This document shows, piece after piece, positions 40,389 through 57,117 of a stretch of 64,000 nucleotides of DNA. The notes beneath the pieces are model-generated. The model was given only the letters and a program-made list of their open reading frames with translations, made no database searches and was not told the DNA's origin. Source of the stretch: Gammaproteobacteria bacterium (GTDB lineage: Bacteria > Pseudomonadota > Gammaproteobacteria > Steroidobacterales > Steroidobacteraceae); NCBI GenBank assembly GCA_028293805.1, contig JAQGOC010000084.1:1-64000 (forward strand). Reading direction: 5' to 3'. Every line of letters starts with the position of its first letter. Position 1 is the first letter of the stretch. The translations under genes were made by a program, and so were the position numbers.

Positions 40389-41212
40389 TCGGCCGCCATG
40401 CCGACAATCCGCCGTTGCAGGTCGATGCCTTCCCGGCGGACGCGCAGGTCGCCGAACACCGCAAGCAGCAGAGCTCCGAAAAACGGCGCGGCCAAAGCGC
40501 CTGAGGCGCTCAAAACAACGGTCAGCACGGCGGTCATGACCGCAATGTCGACCCCCACGGCCGGAACGATAATGGGAATGATCATGGCGACAACGACCCC
40601 GAACGCGATCACCACCGCGAAGCCTACCGCGTAGACCGTTGCCACACGCCACCAGTTGCGCGAGACGAGGCGAACGCTGTAACGGAGCGCGTCGAACGCC
40701 CCTTGACCCGCAAACAGAACGGCCGGCCAGGTACAGGACAGCAGTACCCCGAGATAAAGGCTCGATGCCAGAAGCGGGAGCAGCACGGCGATCCGGTACT
40801 GCTGCGGCACGACGGCCAGTAAGGAGAAGTCAGCGCAAACTGCCACGACGACGAGCAGCGAAGCCGCCAGGAATTGCGGCAATCGGTGCTGCGTCTCGGC
40901 GAGCTGGAAGGTCCCGGCCTTCGGTTGATGCTCGACGAGCGCCCTCTGCCGGAACAACAGCGCGGACCATGCGACCAGCATGAGGAGAATGCCTACGATG
41001 TAGAGTGTCAGCCAGATGGGGTTGCCGCCGCCGAACGGCTGGCGCACGCCGCCTCTCACGAGGTCGTAAATATTGGGCAGCTGGCCCGCCAGCATGGCGA
41101 AGACCCCGTAGGGCAGGCACTTCACCAGCGTCGCCTTGAAAATCAGAAACGCGAGATCGAGGACTTCGCCGACAGAAAGTGGGCGCGCGGGCGGATACAA
41201 TGTCTGTGACAT
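40385..41212 (-). CDS. Multi-pass membrane protein of the MoxR/DUF58 cluster
   Basis: PARPLSVGEVLDLAFLIFKATLVKCLPYGVFAMLAGQLPNIYDL plus several TM segments; GTGA-type overlap with the DUF4129 gene. Confidence 0.75.
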   Translation of the reverse strand: MSQTLYPPARPLSVGEVLDLAFLIFKATLVKCLPYGVFAMLAGQLPNIYDLVRGGVRQPFGGGNPIWLTLYIVGILLMLVAWSALLFRQRALVEHQPKAGTFQLAETQHRLPQFLAASLLVVVAVCADFSLLAVVPQQYRIAVLLPLLASSLYLGVLLSCTWPAVLFAGQGAFDALRYSVRLVSRNWWRVATVYAVGFAVVIAFGVVVAMIIPIIVPAVGVDIAVMTAVLTVVLSASGALAAPFFGALLLAVFGDLRVRREGIDLQRRIVGMAAE

Positions 41213-41255
41213 TCGAGAATATTACCGCAAGCCCTTCCCTGATCCGTCTTTCACT

Positions 41256-42119
41256 ATGACTGCCAATCTGAGTTTCGGCACGCTGCTCTCGCAAGGCGTG
41301 CTGCGGCTGCGAGTCTCCGCCATGGCCGAGGGGCCCGCCCCGACTCTAAGCCTCGACGCCGAGCTGCTGCTCGCTCACGCCTTCGGCACGAGCCGCGCGC
41401 GGCTGCGCTCTCACCCCGAAGAGATGGGAGATGCGGCCAAGGCGAAGCGCTACGCGCAGCTGATCGAACGGCGTGCGGCCGGCGAGCCGCTCGCCTACAT
41501 CATCGGCCGAAAGGATTTCTGGTCGCTGCGCCTCGCGGTCAGTCCGGCCGTGCTCGTACCGCGACCTGAAACGGAGCTGCTGGTGGAGCGCGCCCTCGCA
41601 CTGCGCGTGGAGGAATTTGGCCAGGTCGTGGATCTCGGCACGGGGTCCGGCGCCATTGCGCTGGCGCTGGCAAGTGAGCGAGCAGAGTGGCAGGTCACCG
41701 CGACCGATGTTTCGGATGAGGCACTTGAGATCGCGAGCGCCAATGCCGAGGCCCTCGACCTTCGGCAAGTGCGGTTTTTGCAGGGGAGCTGGTTCGAGCC
41801 GCTGGCCGGCCGCACTTTCGACCTGATCCTGAGCAATCCCCCCTACATTGCGCTGACTGATCCCGCGCTCAAGGATCCGGCGCTGCAGCGCGAGCCGCAG
41901 ATAGCATTGACGCCGGGCGCGGACGCAATGGGGTGCCTCCGGGACATCATCCTCTCCGCTCCGGACTACCTGGAGCGGGACGGCTGGCTGCTTCTCGAGC
42001 ACGGAGCGGACCAGGCGGAAGAGGTCGCACGCGCGCTTGTGGCGCGCGGCCTTCGTCACGTACGCTCCCATCGTGATCTCGCCGGGCACGAACGCATGAC
42101 CGAAGCCCAGCGGGCATGA
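41256..42119 (+). CDS. prmC: Peptide chain release factor N(5)-glutamine methyltransferase
   Basis: YIIGRKDFWSLRLAVSPAVLVPRPETELLVERAL, VVDLGTGSGAIALALA, LILSNPPYI (NPPY). Confidence 0.96.
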   Translation: MTANLSFGTLLSQGVLRLRVSAMAEGPAPTLSLDAELLLAHAFGTSRARLRSHPEEMGDAAKAKRYAQLIERRAAGEPLAYIIGRKDFWSLRLAVSPAVLVPRPETELLVERALALRVEEFGQVVDLGTGSGAIALALASERAEWQVTATDVSDEALEIASANAEALDLRQVRFLQGSWFEPLAGRTFDLILSNPPYIALTDPALKDPALQREPQIALTPGADAMGCLRDIILSAPDYLERDGWLLLEHGADQAEEVARALVARGLRHVRSHRDLAGHERMTEAQRA

Positions 42120-42149
42120 TTCCTTCTGAAGCGCATCAATCAAACATTA

Positions 42150-42640
42150 TGGTTAAATTCGAAACCTCACACGGTTCCTTCACGATCGAGCTATTCCCCA
42201 AGGAAGCGCCCATCACGGTCGAGAACTTCCTGCGCTACGTGGATGACCAGTTCTTCGACGGCACGATTTTTCACCGCATCGTACCGGGCTTCGTGATCCA
42301 AGGCGGCGGGCTCACGGCGGATTTCAGTAACAAAGAAACTCGTGACCCGATCAAGAATGAAGCCAAGAACGGACTCAAGAACACGCGCGGCTCGCTGTCG
42401 ATGGCGCGCACGAGCGACGTCAACAGTGCCACGTCGCAGTTCTTCGTCAACCTGTCGGACAACGCATTCCTCGACAACGGCCCACGCGACTTCGGCTACG
42501 CCGTCTTTGCACGCGTGACCGAAGGCATGGATGTCGTGGACAAGATTGCCAAAGTGACGACGGGCCGACGCAAGGGCTACCAGGACGCGCCGATGGAAGA
42601 CGTCGTCATCAATTCCGCGCGACGAGTTGAGAAGAAGTAA
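42150..42640 (+). CDS. Cyclophilin-type peptidyl-prolyl cis-trans isomerase
   Basis: MVKFETSHGSFTIELFPKEAPITVENFLRYVDDQFFDGTIFHRIVPGFVIQGGGL. Confidence 0.97.
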
Positions 42641-42658
42641 TACGGCGGCACGGACGCC

Positions 42659-43471
42659 GTGAACCTGCCTGGCGTGCCGGCGCAGCCGCGGAAGCCTTTC
42701 TTCTCGCGAGCGCCGGCACCCCTTTTCAGGCTGCAACGGGGCAGCTTCCTCGGCTGGCTATTCAAGTGGCTCGCCTTGGCGGTTCTCGCGTGCGTGCTCG
42801 GGGGCGCCATCTCGGTACTGGTGCTGCGCTGGATGCATCCTTTCACGAGCGCCTTCATGCTCGAGGCGCGCATTCATGCATTGCTTGCAGGGGATTCCGC
42901 CTACCGGACCGATTTCGAGTGGGTCAATCTCGAGCAGATCTCTTCGCACGCTGCCGTCGCGGTCATCGCATCCGAAGACCAGCAGTTCCCGTTTCACGCC
43001 GGCTTCGACTTCGCCTCGATCCGTGAATCGGTGCGCGCGAGTGAGCGGGGCAAGCGCCTGCGCGGCGCGAGCACGATCTCACAGCAGGTGGCGAAAAACC
43101 TGTTCCTCTGGCCCGGAGGCTTGGTGCGCAAAGCCATGGAAGCCTACTTCACGGTGCTGATCGAAGCGCTGTGGCCCAAGGAGCGCATCCTCGAGATGTA
43201 TCTCAACATCGCGCAGTTCGGCAGCGGCATCTACGGAGTCGAAGCCGCCGCGCATCGGTTCTATCACAAGCCGGCCGCCAGGCTGACATCGAGCGAAGCC
43301 GCCCTGCTGGCGGCCGTCCTTCCCAACCCCGTGAAGCTGCGCGTGGATAAACCGTCTCGCTACGTGCTCTCCCGCCGTGACTGGATCCTGGGCCAGATGC
43401 GCGGCCTGGGTGGAGCGTCCTACCTCAGGGCACTGGAGAGCGAGCGTCCAATACAGAGACAGCGGCGCTGA
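42659..43471 (+). CDS. mtgA: Monofunctional biosynthetic peptidoglycan transglycosylase
   Basis: ASEDQQFPFHAGFD, RGASTISQQVAKNLFLWPGGLVRKAMEAYFTVLIEALWPKERILEMYLNIAQFG. Confidence 0.94.
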   Translation: MNLPGVPAQPRKPFFSRAPAPLFRLQRGSFLGWLFKWLALAVLACVLGGAISVLVLRWMHPFTSAFMLEARIHALLAGDSAYRTDFEWVNLEQISSHAAVAVIASEDQQFPFHAGFDFASIRESVRASERGKRLRGASTISQQVAKNLFLWPGGLVRKAMEAYFTVLIEALWPKERILEMYLNIAQFGSGIYGVEAAAHRFYHKPAARLTSSEAALLAAVLPNPVKLRVDKPSRYVLSRRDWILGQMRGLGGASYLRALESERPIQRQRR

Positions 43472-43486
43472 CAGGTTCCCGATCTC

Positions 43487-48430
<4,944 letters not shown>

Positions 48431-48434
<4 letters not shown>

Positions 48435-49384
48435 GCTGCGCTCCTCGCGCCCGTACCCCGTGGTGCCGCCAGCGCAGGCACCGCGACAGCCGCGAGCACG
48501 TGTTCGCCATCAGCCTCGATCGGGCTCAACCGCTCACAAGTCAGTCCCACATCCCCGAGCAGCCGCCGCAGTCGCCCGATCGGATGCTCCACAACCTTCT
48601 CGCGGGAAATCTCCAGCGACTCATAGCGCTCGAACAGCCAAAGCCGCCCGCCCGGCGCAAGCGCCCGCCGCCCACACGCGAGCATTCCGGGAAATGCGCT
48701 GTCGGGCACGGCAAGATGATCGAGGAACACCGTGTCGAACGATTGCCCCACGGCCTCGATGTCCTTCTGACAAAGTCCCTCGGAGCTCGCAGCCAGCAAC
48801 ACCCGGCAACTGAACCCGCGCCGCTCCGCAAACGCCCGCGCGCTCTGCGCTGCCCGGCGCGAATGCGCGATCGCCGTACATTCGTTTGCAAGGGAGGCCG
48901 CGCTCTCCAAAAGCTCGAGGTGCTCGACCCCAACCACCAGCGCCGATCCAGGCTGCTCCCGAACTTCCACCGCCTCGACGAAGCCCTTGAGTGCGCGTCC
49001 CAGCCGCGATTCGAGCGTCTTGGCGCCCGCGCCTGCTCCCGCTGACGCGGCACCGGGCGGTGCCTCGGCGCGAGCGCGATCGCGCGCAAACACCGGGTCC
49101 GAACGATCCAACTGGCCCAGCAATCCATGCACGAACCCGGCCGCGGCAGCGCTCTCGGTCAGCCGGTAGTGGACCCACTGCCCCTGCCGCAACCGCTGCA
49201 GCAAGCCCGCCTCGCAAAGAATCTTCAGATGGCGCGACACCCGCGGCTCGCTGTGTGCAAGCGCCTGCGCCAGATCCGACACGCTCAAATCCTGCCGCGC
49301 GCACAAGGCCAGGAGCCGAAGTCGGCTGGCCTCACCCGCCGCCTTCAGCCAGCCCAGAACTTTCGAGGAATCGGTCGCGGCCAT
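48431..49384 (-). CDS. ArsR-type HTH / SAM-dependent methyltransferase fusion
   Basis: RLRLLALCARQDLSVSDLAQALAHSEPRVSRHLKILCEAGLLQRLRQGQWVHYRL wHTH followed by a methyltransferase-like domain (FDTVFLDHL..., LAPGGRLWLFERYE). Confidence 0.85.
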
Positions 49385-49388
49385 GAAA

Positions 49389-49412
49389 TTAAAGAGTTGC
49401 ACAAATCTTTAA
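49389..49412. promoter_or_regulatory. Palindrome upstream of the ArsR-methyltransferase ATG (putative operator)
   Basis: TTAAAGA-gttgcacaaa-TCTTTAA, perfect 7-bp arms, begins 5 nt upstream of the ATG at 49384. Confidence 0.5.
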
Positions 49413-49654
49413 CTCATAGCCTAGCACAGAGTTCCAGAATCAAAACGGGTTGATGTTCGCGTTTACGGGTCGCTTAACATAACGCTGGGGGCGCCTCGCC
49501 GGCGTGCACGCCGGACCGCGCAGCGCCACCGCCGGTCCACTTCGCGCACGAGAAGCGTGCTCCCTATTGTCCCGCATGCGAGACAATAGCCACCGATTGG
49601 CACCTCAGCGGATCGGCACTCCCTCTGTACGTACGAGAGCGCCTAGCCCGGCCC

Positions 49655-50584
49655 TCAATGGATGGACGGCGGCTCCTCCCCTTCCGCCGAATCCGTAAAG
49701 AGTGCCTCCACATCTGCCGCCTCATAGCGATATGGCCGGTGGCAAAACTCACACGTCACCGTGACAGCGCCCTGCTCCTTGAGCACGTCCCGAACCTCTT
49801 CCGCCCCCAGCGAGCGCAGCAGGCCACTCACCCGCCCCTGGTTGCACCGGCACTCGAACTGCACCGGCGCACCCTTGAACAAGCGCATGTCGTAAGCGGC
49901 GAAACCCTGCTCCAGCAGGTCCTCGAGCGGACGCTGCAGCAGATCGTCAGGACTCAAGCGCTCGATTCCTCTTTCCGCCTCGTCCCAGACCGCCTTCATG
50001 TCAGCCTCTTCGGCATTGGCGGGATCAGGCAGCTTCTGCACCAGAACCCCAACTCCCCGCTCACCGTCGGCAGCCAGCAAAACCCGTGTGGGAAGCTGCT
50101 CGGACGAAGCAAAGTAAGTCTCGAGCGAATCCGCCAGCGACTCCCCGGCCAGGGGCACGATCCCCTGGTAGCGAGTGTGCTTCTCATCTGCCTCGATCGT
50201 CACGGCGAAGCGCCCCTCGGTTCCGACGAGACGCCGAAAGACCGCGCCCCCCTTCGAGTCCGAGGAGATCTCCTCCACCGCCGCATCGTCAAAACGCGCG
50301 ACAGCACGCAATCGAAAATCATGCGTGCACTGAGCAACGAGCAGCCTCACGGCCCCGTTACCCTGCAGCTGCAAAGTCAGCGTTCCGGTGAACTTCAGAG
50401 TCGCCGCGAGCAGAACGGAAGCGGCCACGGCCTGCCCCAGCAGGTCCCGGACCGGCTCGGGATAGTCCTTATGAGCGCGCAGCTCGCGCCACGCTCCCTC
50501 GAGGCGCACCCAGTGCCCGCGAACAGGCCGATTCTCGACGATAAAGCGACGAACCTCGTCGCCAGGGAGTGATGGAGATTGCAT
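49655..50584 (-). CDS. hslO: Hsp33 family redox chaperone
   Basis: VRGHWVRLEGAWRELRAHKDYPEPVRDLLGQAVAASVLLAATLKFTGTLTLQLQGNG, C-terminal FECRCNQGRVS...CEFCHRPY zinc ligands (CxC/CxxC). Confidence 0.95.
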   Translation of the reverse strand: MQSPSLPGDEVRRFIVENRPVRGHWVRLEGAWRELRAHKDYPEPVRDLLGQAVAASVLLAATLKFTGTLTLQLQGNGAVRLLVAQCTHDFRLRAVARFDDAAVEEISSDSKGGAVFRRLVGTEGRFAVTIEADEKHTRYQGIVPLAGESLADSLETYFASSEQLPTRVLLAADGERGVGVLVQKLPDPANAEEADMKAVWDEAERGIERLSPDDLLQRPLEDLLEQGFAAYDMRLFKGAPVQFECRCNQGRVSGLLRSLGAEEVRDVLKEQGAVTVTCEFCHRPYRYEAADVEALFTDSAEGEEPPSIH

Positions 50585-50621
50585 GCGCCACACAATGAGG
50601 CACCCGTTCGCGCAACTCAAC

Positions 50622-50677
50622 GGGGGCGCCTGGCCTCGGCCGAACAGGCGGGGGCGCCTGGCGTTGGCCGGACAGGC
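50622..50677. repeat. Two tandem imperfect 28-bp repeats
   Basis: gggggcgcctggcctcggccgaacaggc / gggggcgcctggcgttggccggacaggc between hslO and gatB. Confidence 0.85.
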
Positions 50678-50686
50678 GGACCTTCA

Positions 50687-52167
<1,481 letters not shown>

Positions 52168-52171
<4 letters not shown>

Positions 52172-53634
52172 GCGTAACGCTCCGGTACGCGCGAATGCCA
52201 CTCCGTCTCGCGCTGATACAGATGAGCCACGTTCAGCAGCTTCGCCTCGCTGAAGTGCGGGCCGACGAGCTGCAGCCCGACCGGCAAACCCTGCACGAAC
52301 CCGCAGGGAATCGACATCGCCGGCAGACCGGCGAGATTCGCGCCGATCGTATAAATGTCGTTGAGATACATCGTGATCGGATCGGACGTCTTGGCACCGA
52401 TCGCGAATGCGGTGGTCGGTGTCGTCGGCCCCATCAGCACGTCCACCTCGCCGAAAGCGCGCGTGAAGTCGGTGGTGATGAGTTGGCGCACCTTCTGCGC
52501 TTTAAGATAGTACGCGTCGTAGTAACCGGCCGACAGCACGTAGGTGCCGGTCATGATTCTGCGTTTCACCTCGGCGCCAAAGCCCTCGCCTCGCGAGCGC
52601 TTATAGAGGTCCAGCAGATCGCGCGGATCCTTGCAGCGGTGCCCGAAACGCACGCCGTCGAAACGTGCGAGGTTGGACGAGCATTCGGCGGGTGCGACGA
52701 CGTAGTACGCGGGCACCGACAAAGGCAGATTCGGCAGGCTCACCTCACGCAAGCTCGCACCGAGCTTCTCGTAAGTCGCCAACGCCTCACGGATACGGCG
52801 CTCGTTCTCGGGATCGAGACCTTTGTCGAAGAACTCCTTCAGCAGGCCGATCTTCAGTCCCGCGAGCGGAGCGTCCAGACTCGCCGCGTAGTCGGGGACC
52901 GGTGTGTCGACACTCGTGGAATCATTTGCATCGAAGCCGGCCATCTCACGCAGGATCAGCGCTGCATCTTCCGCTGTCGCGGTGATGATGCCGCCCTGAT
53001 CGAGGCTGGAGGCGAACGCGATCATTCCGTAGCGCGAGACACGTCCGTACGTGGGCTTGAGGCCCGTGACTCCGCACAGTGCGGCGGGCTGCCGGATGGA
53101 GCCACCGGTATCGGTCGCGGTCGCTGCCGGCGCAAGGCGCGCGGCGACCGCGGCGGCGGAGCCGCCCGACGAGCCACCCGGCACGAGATCGGTATTCCAT
53201 GGATTGCGCACCGGTCCGTAGAAGCTCGTCTCGTTCGAGGAGCCCATCGCGAACTCATCCATGTTCGCCTTGCCGAGCATCACCACGCCGGCAGCCTTGA
53301 GCTTCGCGACCAGAGTGGCGTCATACGGCGACACGAAGTTATCGAGCATCCGCGAGCCGCAGGTGGTCTTCACCCCCGCCGTGCAAAAAATATCTTTGTG
53401 GGCGATCGGCACGCCCGCGAGCCTGCCGCCACGCGCGGCGGCGAGATCGCGGTCCGCGGCCTCCGCCGCAGCCATCGCTTGATCCCGCGTGACCGAGATG
53501 AAGGCGTTCAGCGCTGGTTGGCTTGCTTCGATGCGATCCAGATACAACCGCGTGAGCTCCGCGCTCGAGAACTCCTTCGCACGCAGGCCGGCAGCCAGCT
53601 GCGCCAGCGTTTTTCTATGAATGCCATTGCTCAT
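52168..53634 (-). CDS. gatA: Asp-tRNA(Asn)/Glu-tRNA(Gln) amidotransferase subunit A
   Basis: [72 protein letters not shown] amidase signature. Confidence 0.97.
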
Positions 53635-53722
53635 GATCCGCACTCGGAATCTTCATGACCCGCGGCGCGCGCCGACCCGCCGGATGCAGCGGTGCCACGC
53701 GCCGATAAAAAGGTGACGGCCA

Positions 53723-54013
53723 TCACTCAATTACCTTCGGAACCAGGTAAAGCCCCGCTGCGACCTGCGGTGCGTTCTGCTGATAAAGCTCGTGGTGGTC
53801 CTGCTCGGTGATGGCATCGGCCCGCAGGCGTTGCGACAGGCCCGGCAGCGGGTGTGCCATCGGGGCGACGCTCGCCGTGTCCGCACGGTCAAGCTCGCCG
53901 ACCAAGTCGAGAATGCGCGACAGGCTTTCCTGGTACACGGGAACCTCGTGCGGCTGCAGCTCGAGGCGCGCCAGGTGGGCGATGTTTTCAATCTGTTCGC
54001 GTGTCAGAGACAT
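53723..54013 (-). CDS. gatC: Asp-tRNA(Asn)/Glu-tRNA(Gln) amidotransferase subunit C
   Basis: MSLTREQIENIAHLARLELQPHEVPVYQESLSRILDLVGEL. Confidence 0.95.
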   Translation of the reverse strand: MSLTREQIENIAHLARLELQPHEVPVYQESLSRILDLVGELDRADTASVAPMAHPLPGLSQRLRADAITEQDHHELYQQNAPQVAAGLYLVPKVIE

Positions 54014-54101
54014 GTGATTTCGGTGCGCGCCCAGCGGCGCAATGAGAAAAGCAGCCCAAAATCATACATGTTGCCTTGCTGAATGTCCTGTCGGTTGCTA
54101 G

Positions 54102-55193
<1,092 letters not shown>

Positions 55194-55326
55194 GAACCAG
55201 CATGCTGTTCGCGTCCCCGGGCACAAGCCACGCCTCCGGGCCAGGGCGCCGAGGCTCGAGCGGCTGAACGTGCTGATCGGTCGGCCTGCTGAGGCGGCCG
55301 CAGGCCGCTTCAGCCCATAGGCGAAC

Positions 55327-56610
55327 ATGGCCGCCTTCGGCACTGGGGGCAGTAGAGCGCAGGTCCGCGGACCCTCGCCCGGCTTCCGCTTCACCCTGTA
55401 TGCGATCCTTTCCATCGTGGTCATGTTTCTGGACCAGCGCCACGGCTGGCTGGAGCAGGCGCGCTTCGTCCTGCAGGGGGCGGCTTACCCCATCCAGCTT
55501 GCGGTGAGCTCACCCTCGGCCGCCTGGAAGTGGCTGCACGAAAGCTTCGAGACCCGGGACGCCCTGCGCGCCGAGAACCAGCGGTTGCAGAAACAGCAGC
55601 GTGAGCTCGAGCTACGTACGATGCGCTACGAGGCGCTTGCACGCGAAAACGGCGAGCTGCGTGGCTTGCGCGATGCGCTGCCACCCGTTGCCCAGCGCTG
55701 GCTGGCCGCGGAGATCGTCAACATCCAGCTAAACAGCCTGCGCCAGCGGGTGCTCATCAACCGGGGCACGACCAATGGCGTCTTCAAAGCGCAGGCGGTG
55801 CTGGATGACAAAGGCCTGATAGGGCAGACCACGCACGTCGGGCCGTGGAGCGCAGAGGTCATTCTCATCACCGACCCCGAGCACGCTGTTCCCGTGGCCA
55901 TCCAGCGGACCGGCCTGCGTACCATTGCCGTGGGAGCGGGAGATGCGGCGTCCCTGGCACTGCCGTACCTTCCCGGGAATGCCGATATCAAAACAGGCGA
56001 CATGCTCGTAACCTCCGGTCTGGGCGGAGTATTTCCCGCGGGCTACCCCGTAGCACGCGTCACGGAGGTCCACCGTGATGCCGTCCAGCCGCTCGCCCAG
56101 GTACGGGCGATTCCGTTCGCAAGGATCGATACCGATACCGAGGTCGTACTCGTCTGGTTTCGACCGGAGCATCCGGCGGCACCCGCACCCGCGTCTGCCA
56201 CGGGAGATCTGAAGGTCGGGAATGCGGCTCTGCAGCCGCAACCTGCGCCACCCCCACGCCCGAAACCCGCCGTCCCGGACGCCACGAGAACGCCCGCGCC
56301 CCCGGTGCCGACCCCGGGCTCCCCGGCTTCGCCGCCTGCTGCCCCTGTTTCCACGCCTGCGTCCCCCGCTCCGAGTGCGGGACGACCGCCAGCACCACCC
56401 AATACATCGAACTCGACGGCCCCGGCGCCGTCGAAGAAAGGGACGCCTGCACCCGCTGCCGCGCCAGCGGGCGTTGCGCCGAAAGGGGCGCTGTCCGCGC
56501 CCACTAACTCGAAGGAACCCGCCGCCGGTGACGCAGCTCCAACCGTTGCGCCCAAGAGGCCGAACAGCCCCACGCCAGCACCGCCCGACGCCACGCCGAG
56601 GAACCCATGA
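55327..56610 (+). CDS. mreC: Rod shape-determining protein MreC with long Pro/Ala-rich C-terminal extension
   Basis: MreC beta domain (LINRGTTNGVFKAQAVLDDKGLIGQTTHVGPWSAEVILITDPEHAVPVAIQRTGLR), low-complexity tail from ~56180. Confidence 0.95.
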   Translation: MAAFGTGGSRAQVRGPSPGFRFTLYAILSIVVMFLDQRHGWLEQARFVLQGAAYPIQLAVSSPSAAWKWLHESFETRDALRAENQRLQKQQRELELRTMRYEALARENGELRGLRDALPPVAQRWLAAEIVNIQLNSLRQRVLINRGTTNGVFKAQAVLDDKGLIGQTTHVGPWSAEVILITDPEHAVPVAIQRTGLRTIAVGAGDAASLALPYLPGNADIKTGDMLVTSGLGGVFPAGYPVARVTEVHRDAVQPLAQVRAIPFARIDTDTEVVLVWFRPEHPAAPAPASATGDLKVGNAALQPQPAPPPRPKPAVPDATRTPAPPVPTPGSPASPPAAPVSTPASPAPSAGRPPAPPNTSNSTAPAPSKKGTPAPAAAPAGVAPKGALSAPTNSKEPAAGDAAPTVAPKRPNSPTPAPPDATPRNP

Positions 56611-57083
56611 GCTCCTCCGAGCCGCGTGGCCGAATGCTGTTCACCTCCCTGATTGCACTCGTATTGACGGTGCTGCCGCTGCCGCCGTGGCTCGATCTCG
56701 TGCGACCTGCATTCCTGGTGCTCACTGTCCTGTATTGGTCGATCGCCGCGCCGCGGGCCGGCGGCATCGGGCTGGGCTGGTTCTCGGGGCTGCTATTGGA
56801 TGTCTTTCAAGGGCCGGTGCTGGGCCAGCACGCCATGGCGCTATCGCTAGTCACCTACATCACCTCCCGCGAACATCAGAAAATCCGCTCCAAGCCAGCG
56901 TTTCAGCAGGCGCTCATCGTCTTCGCCGCCCTCGTCATGTACGAGGTCGTCGTATTTGCGATCGACGGTTGGACCGGCCATCCGCTCACGAGCCCGCTTC
57001 GCTGGATCCATCCGCTCACCGGCGCGCTGATCTGGCCTCTGGCAGCGGCTATCCTCGGCCACCGCAACGGACGGCGCTCATGA
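56607..57083 (+). CDS. mreD: Rod shape-determining protein MreD
   Basis: Small hydrophobic protein between mreC and mrdA; GLGWFSGLLLDVFQGPVLGQHAMALSLVTYI. Confidence 0.93.
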   Translation: MSSSEPRGRMLFTSLIALVLTVLPLPPWLDLVRPAFLVLTVLYWSIAAPRAGGIGLGWFSGLLLDVFQGPVLGQHAMALSLVTYITSREHQKIRSKPAFQQALIVFAALVMYEVVVFAIDGWTGHPLTSPLRWIHPLTGALIWPLAAAILGHRNGRRS

Positions 57084-57117
57084 GTGAGCGAACGGCTTTC
57101 GGCCGCGAGTCCTGAGC

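Noticed and set aside
52195-53658. 487-aa plus-strand ORF opposite gatA
   Set aside because: Arg/His-rich antisense translation of a strongly supported gatA.
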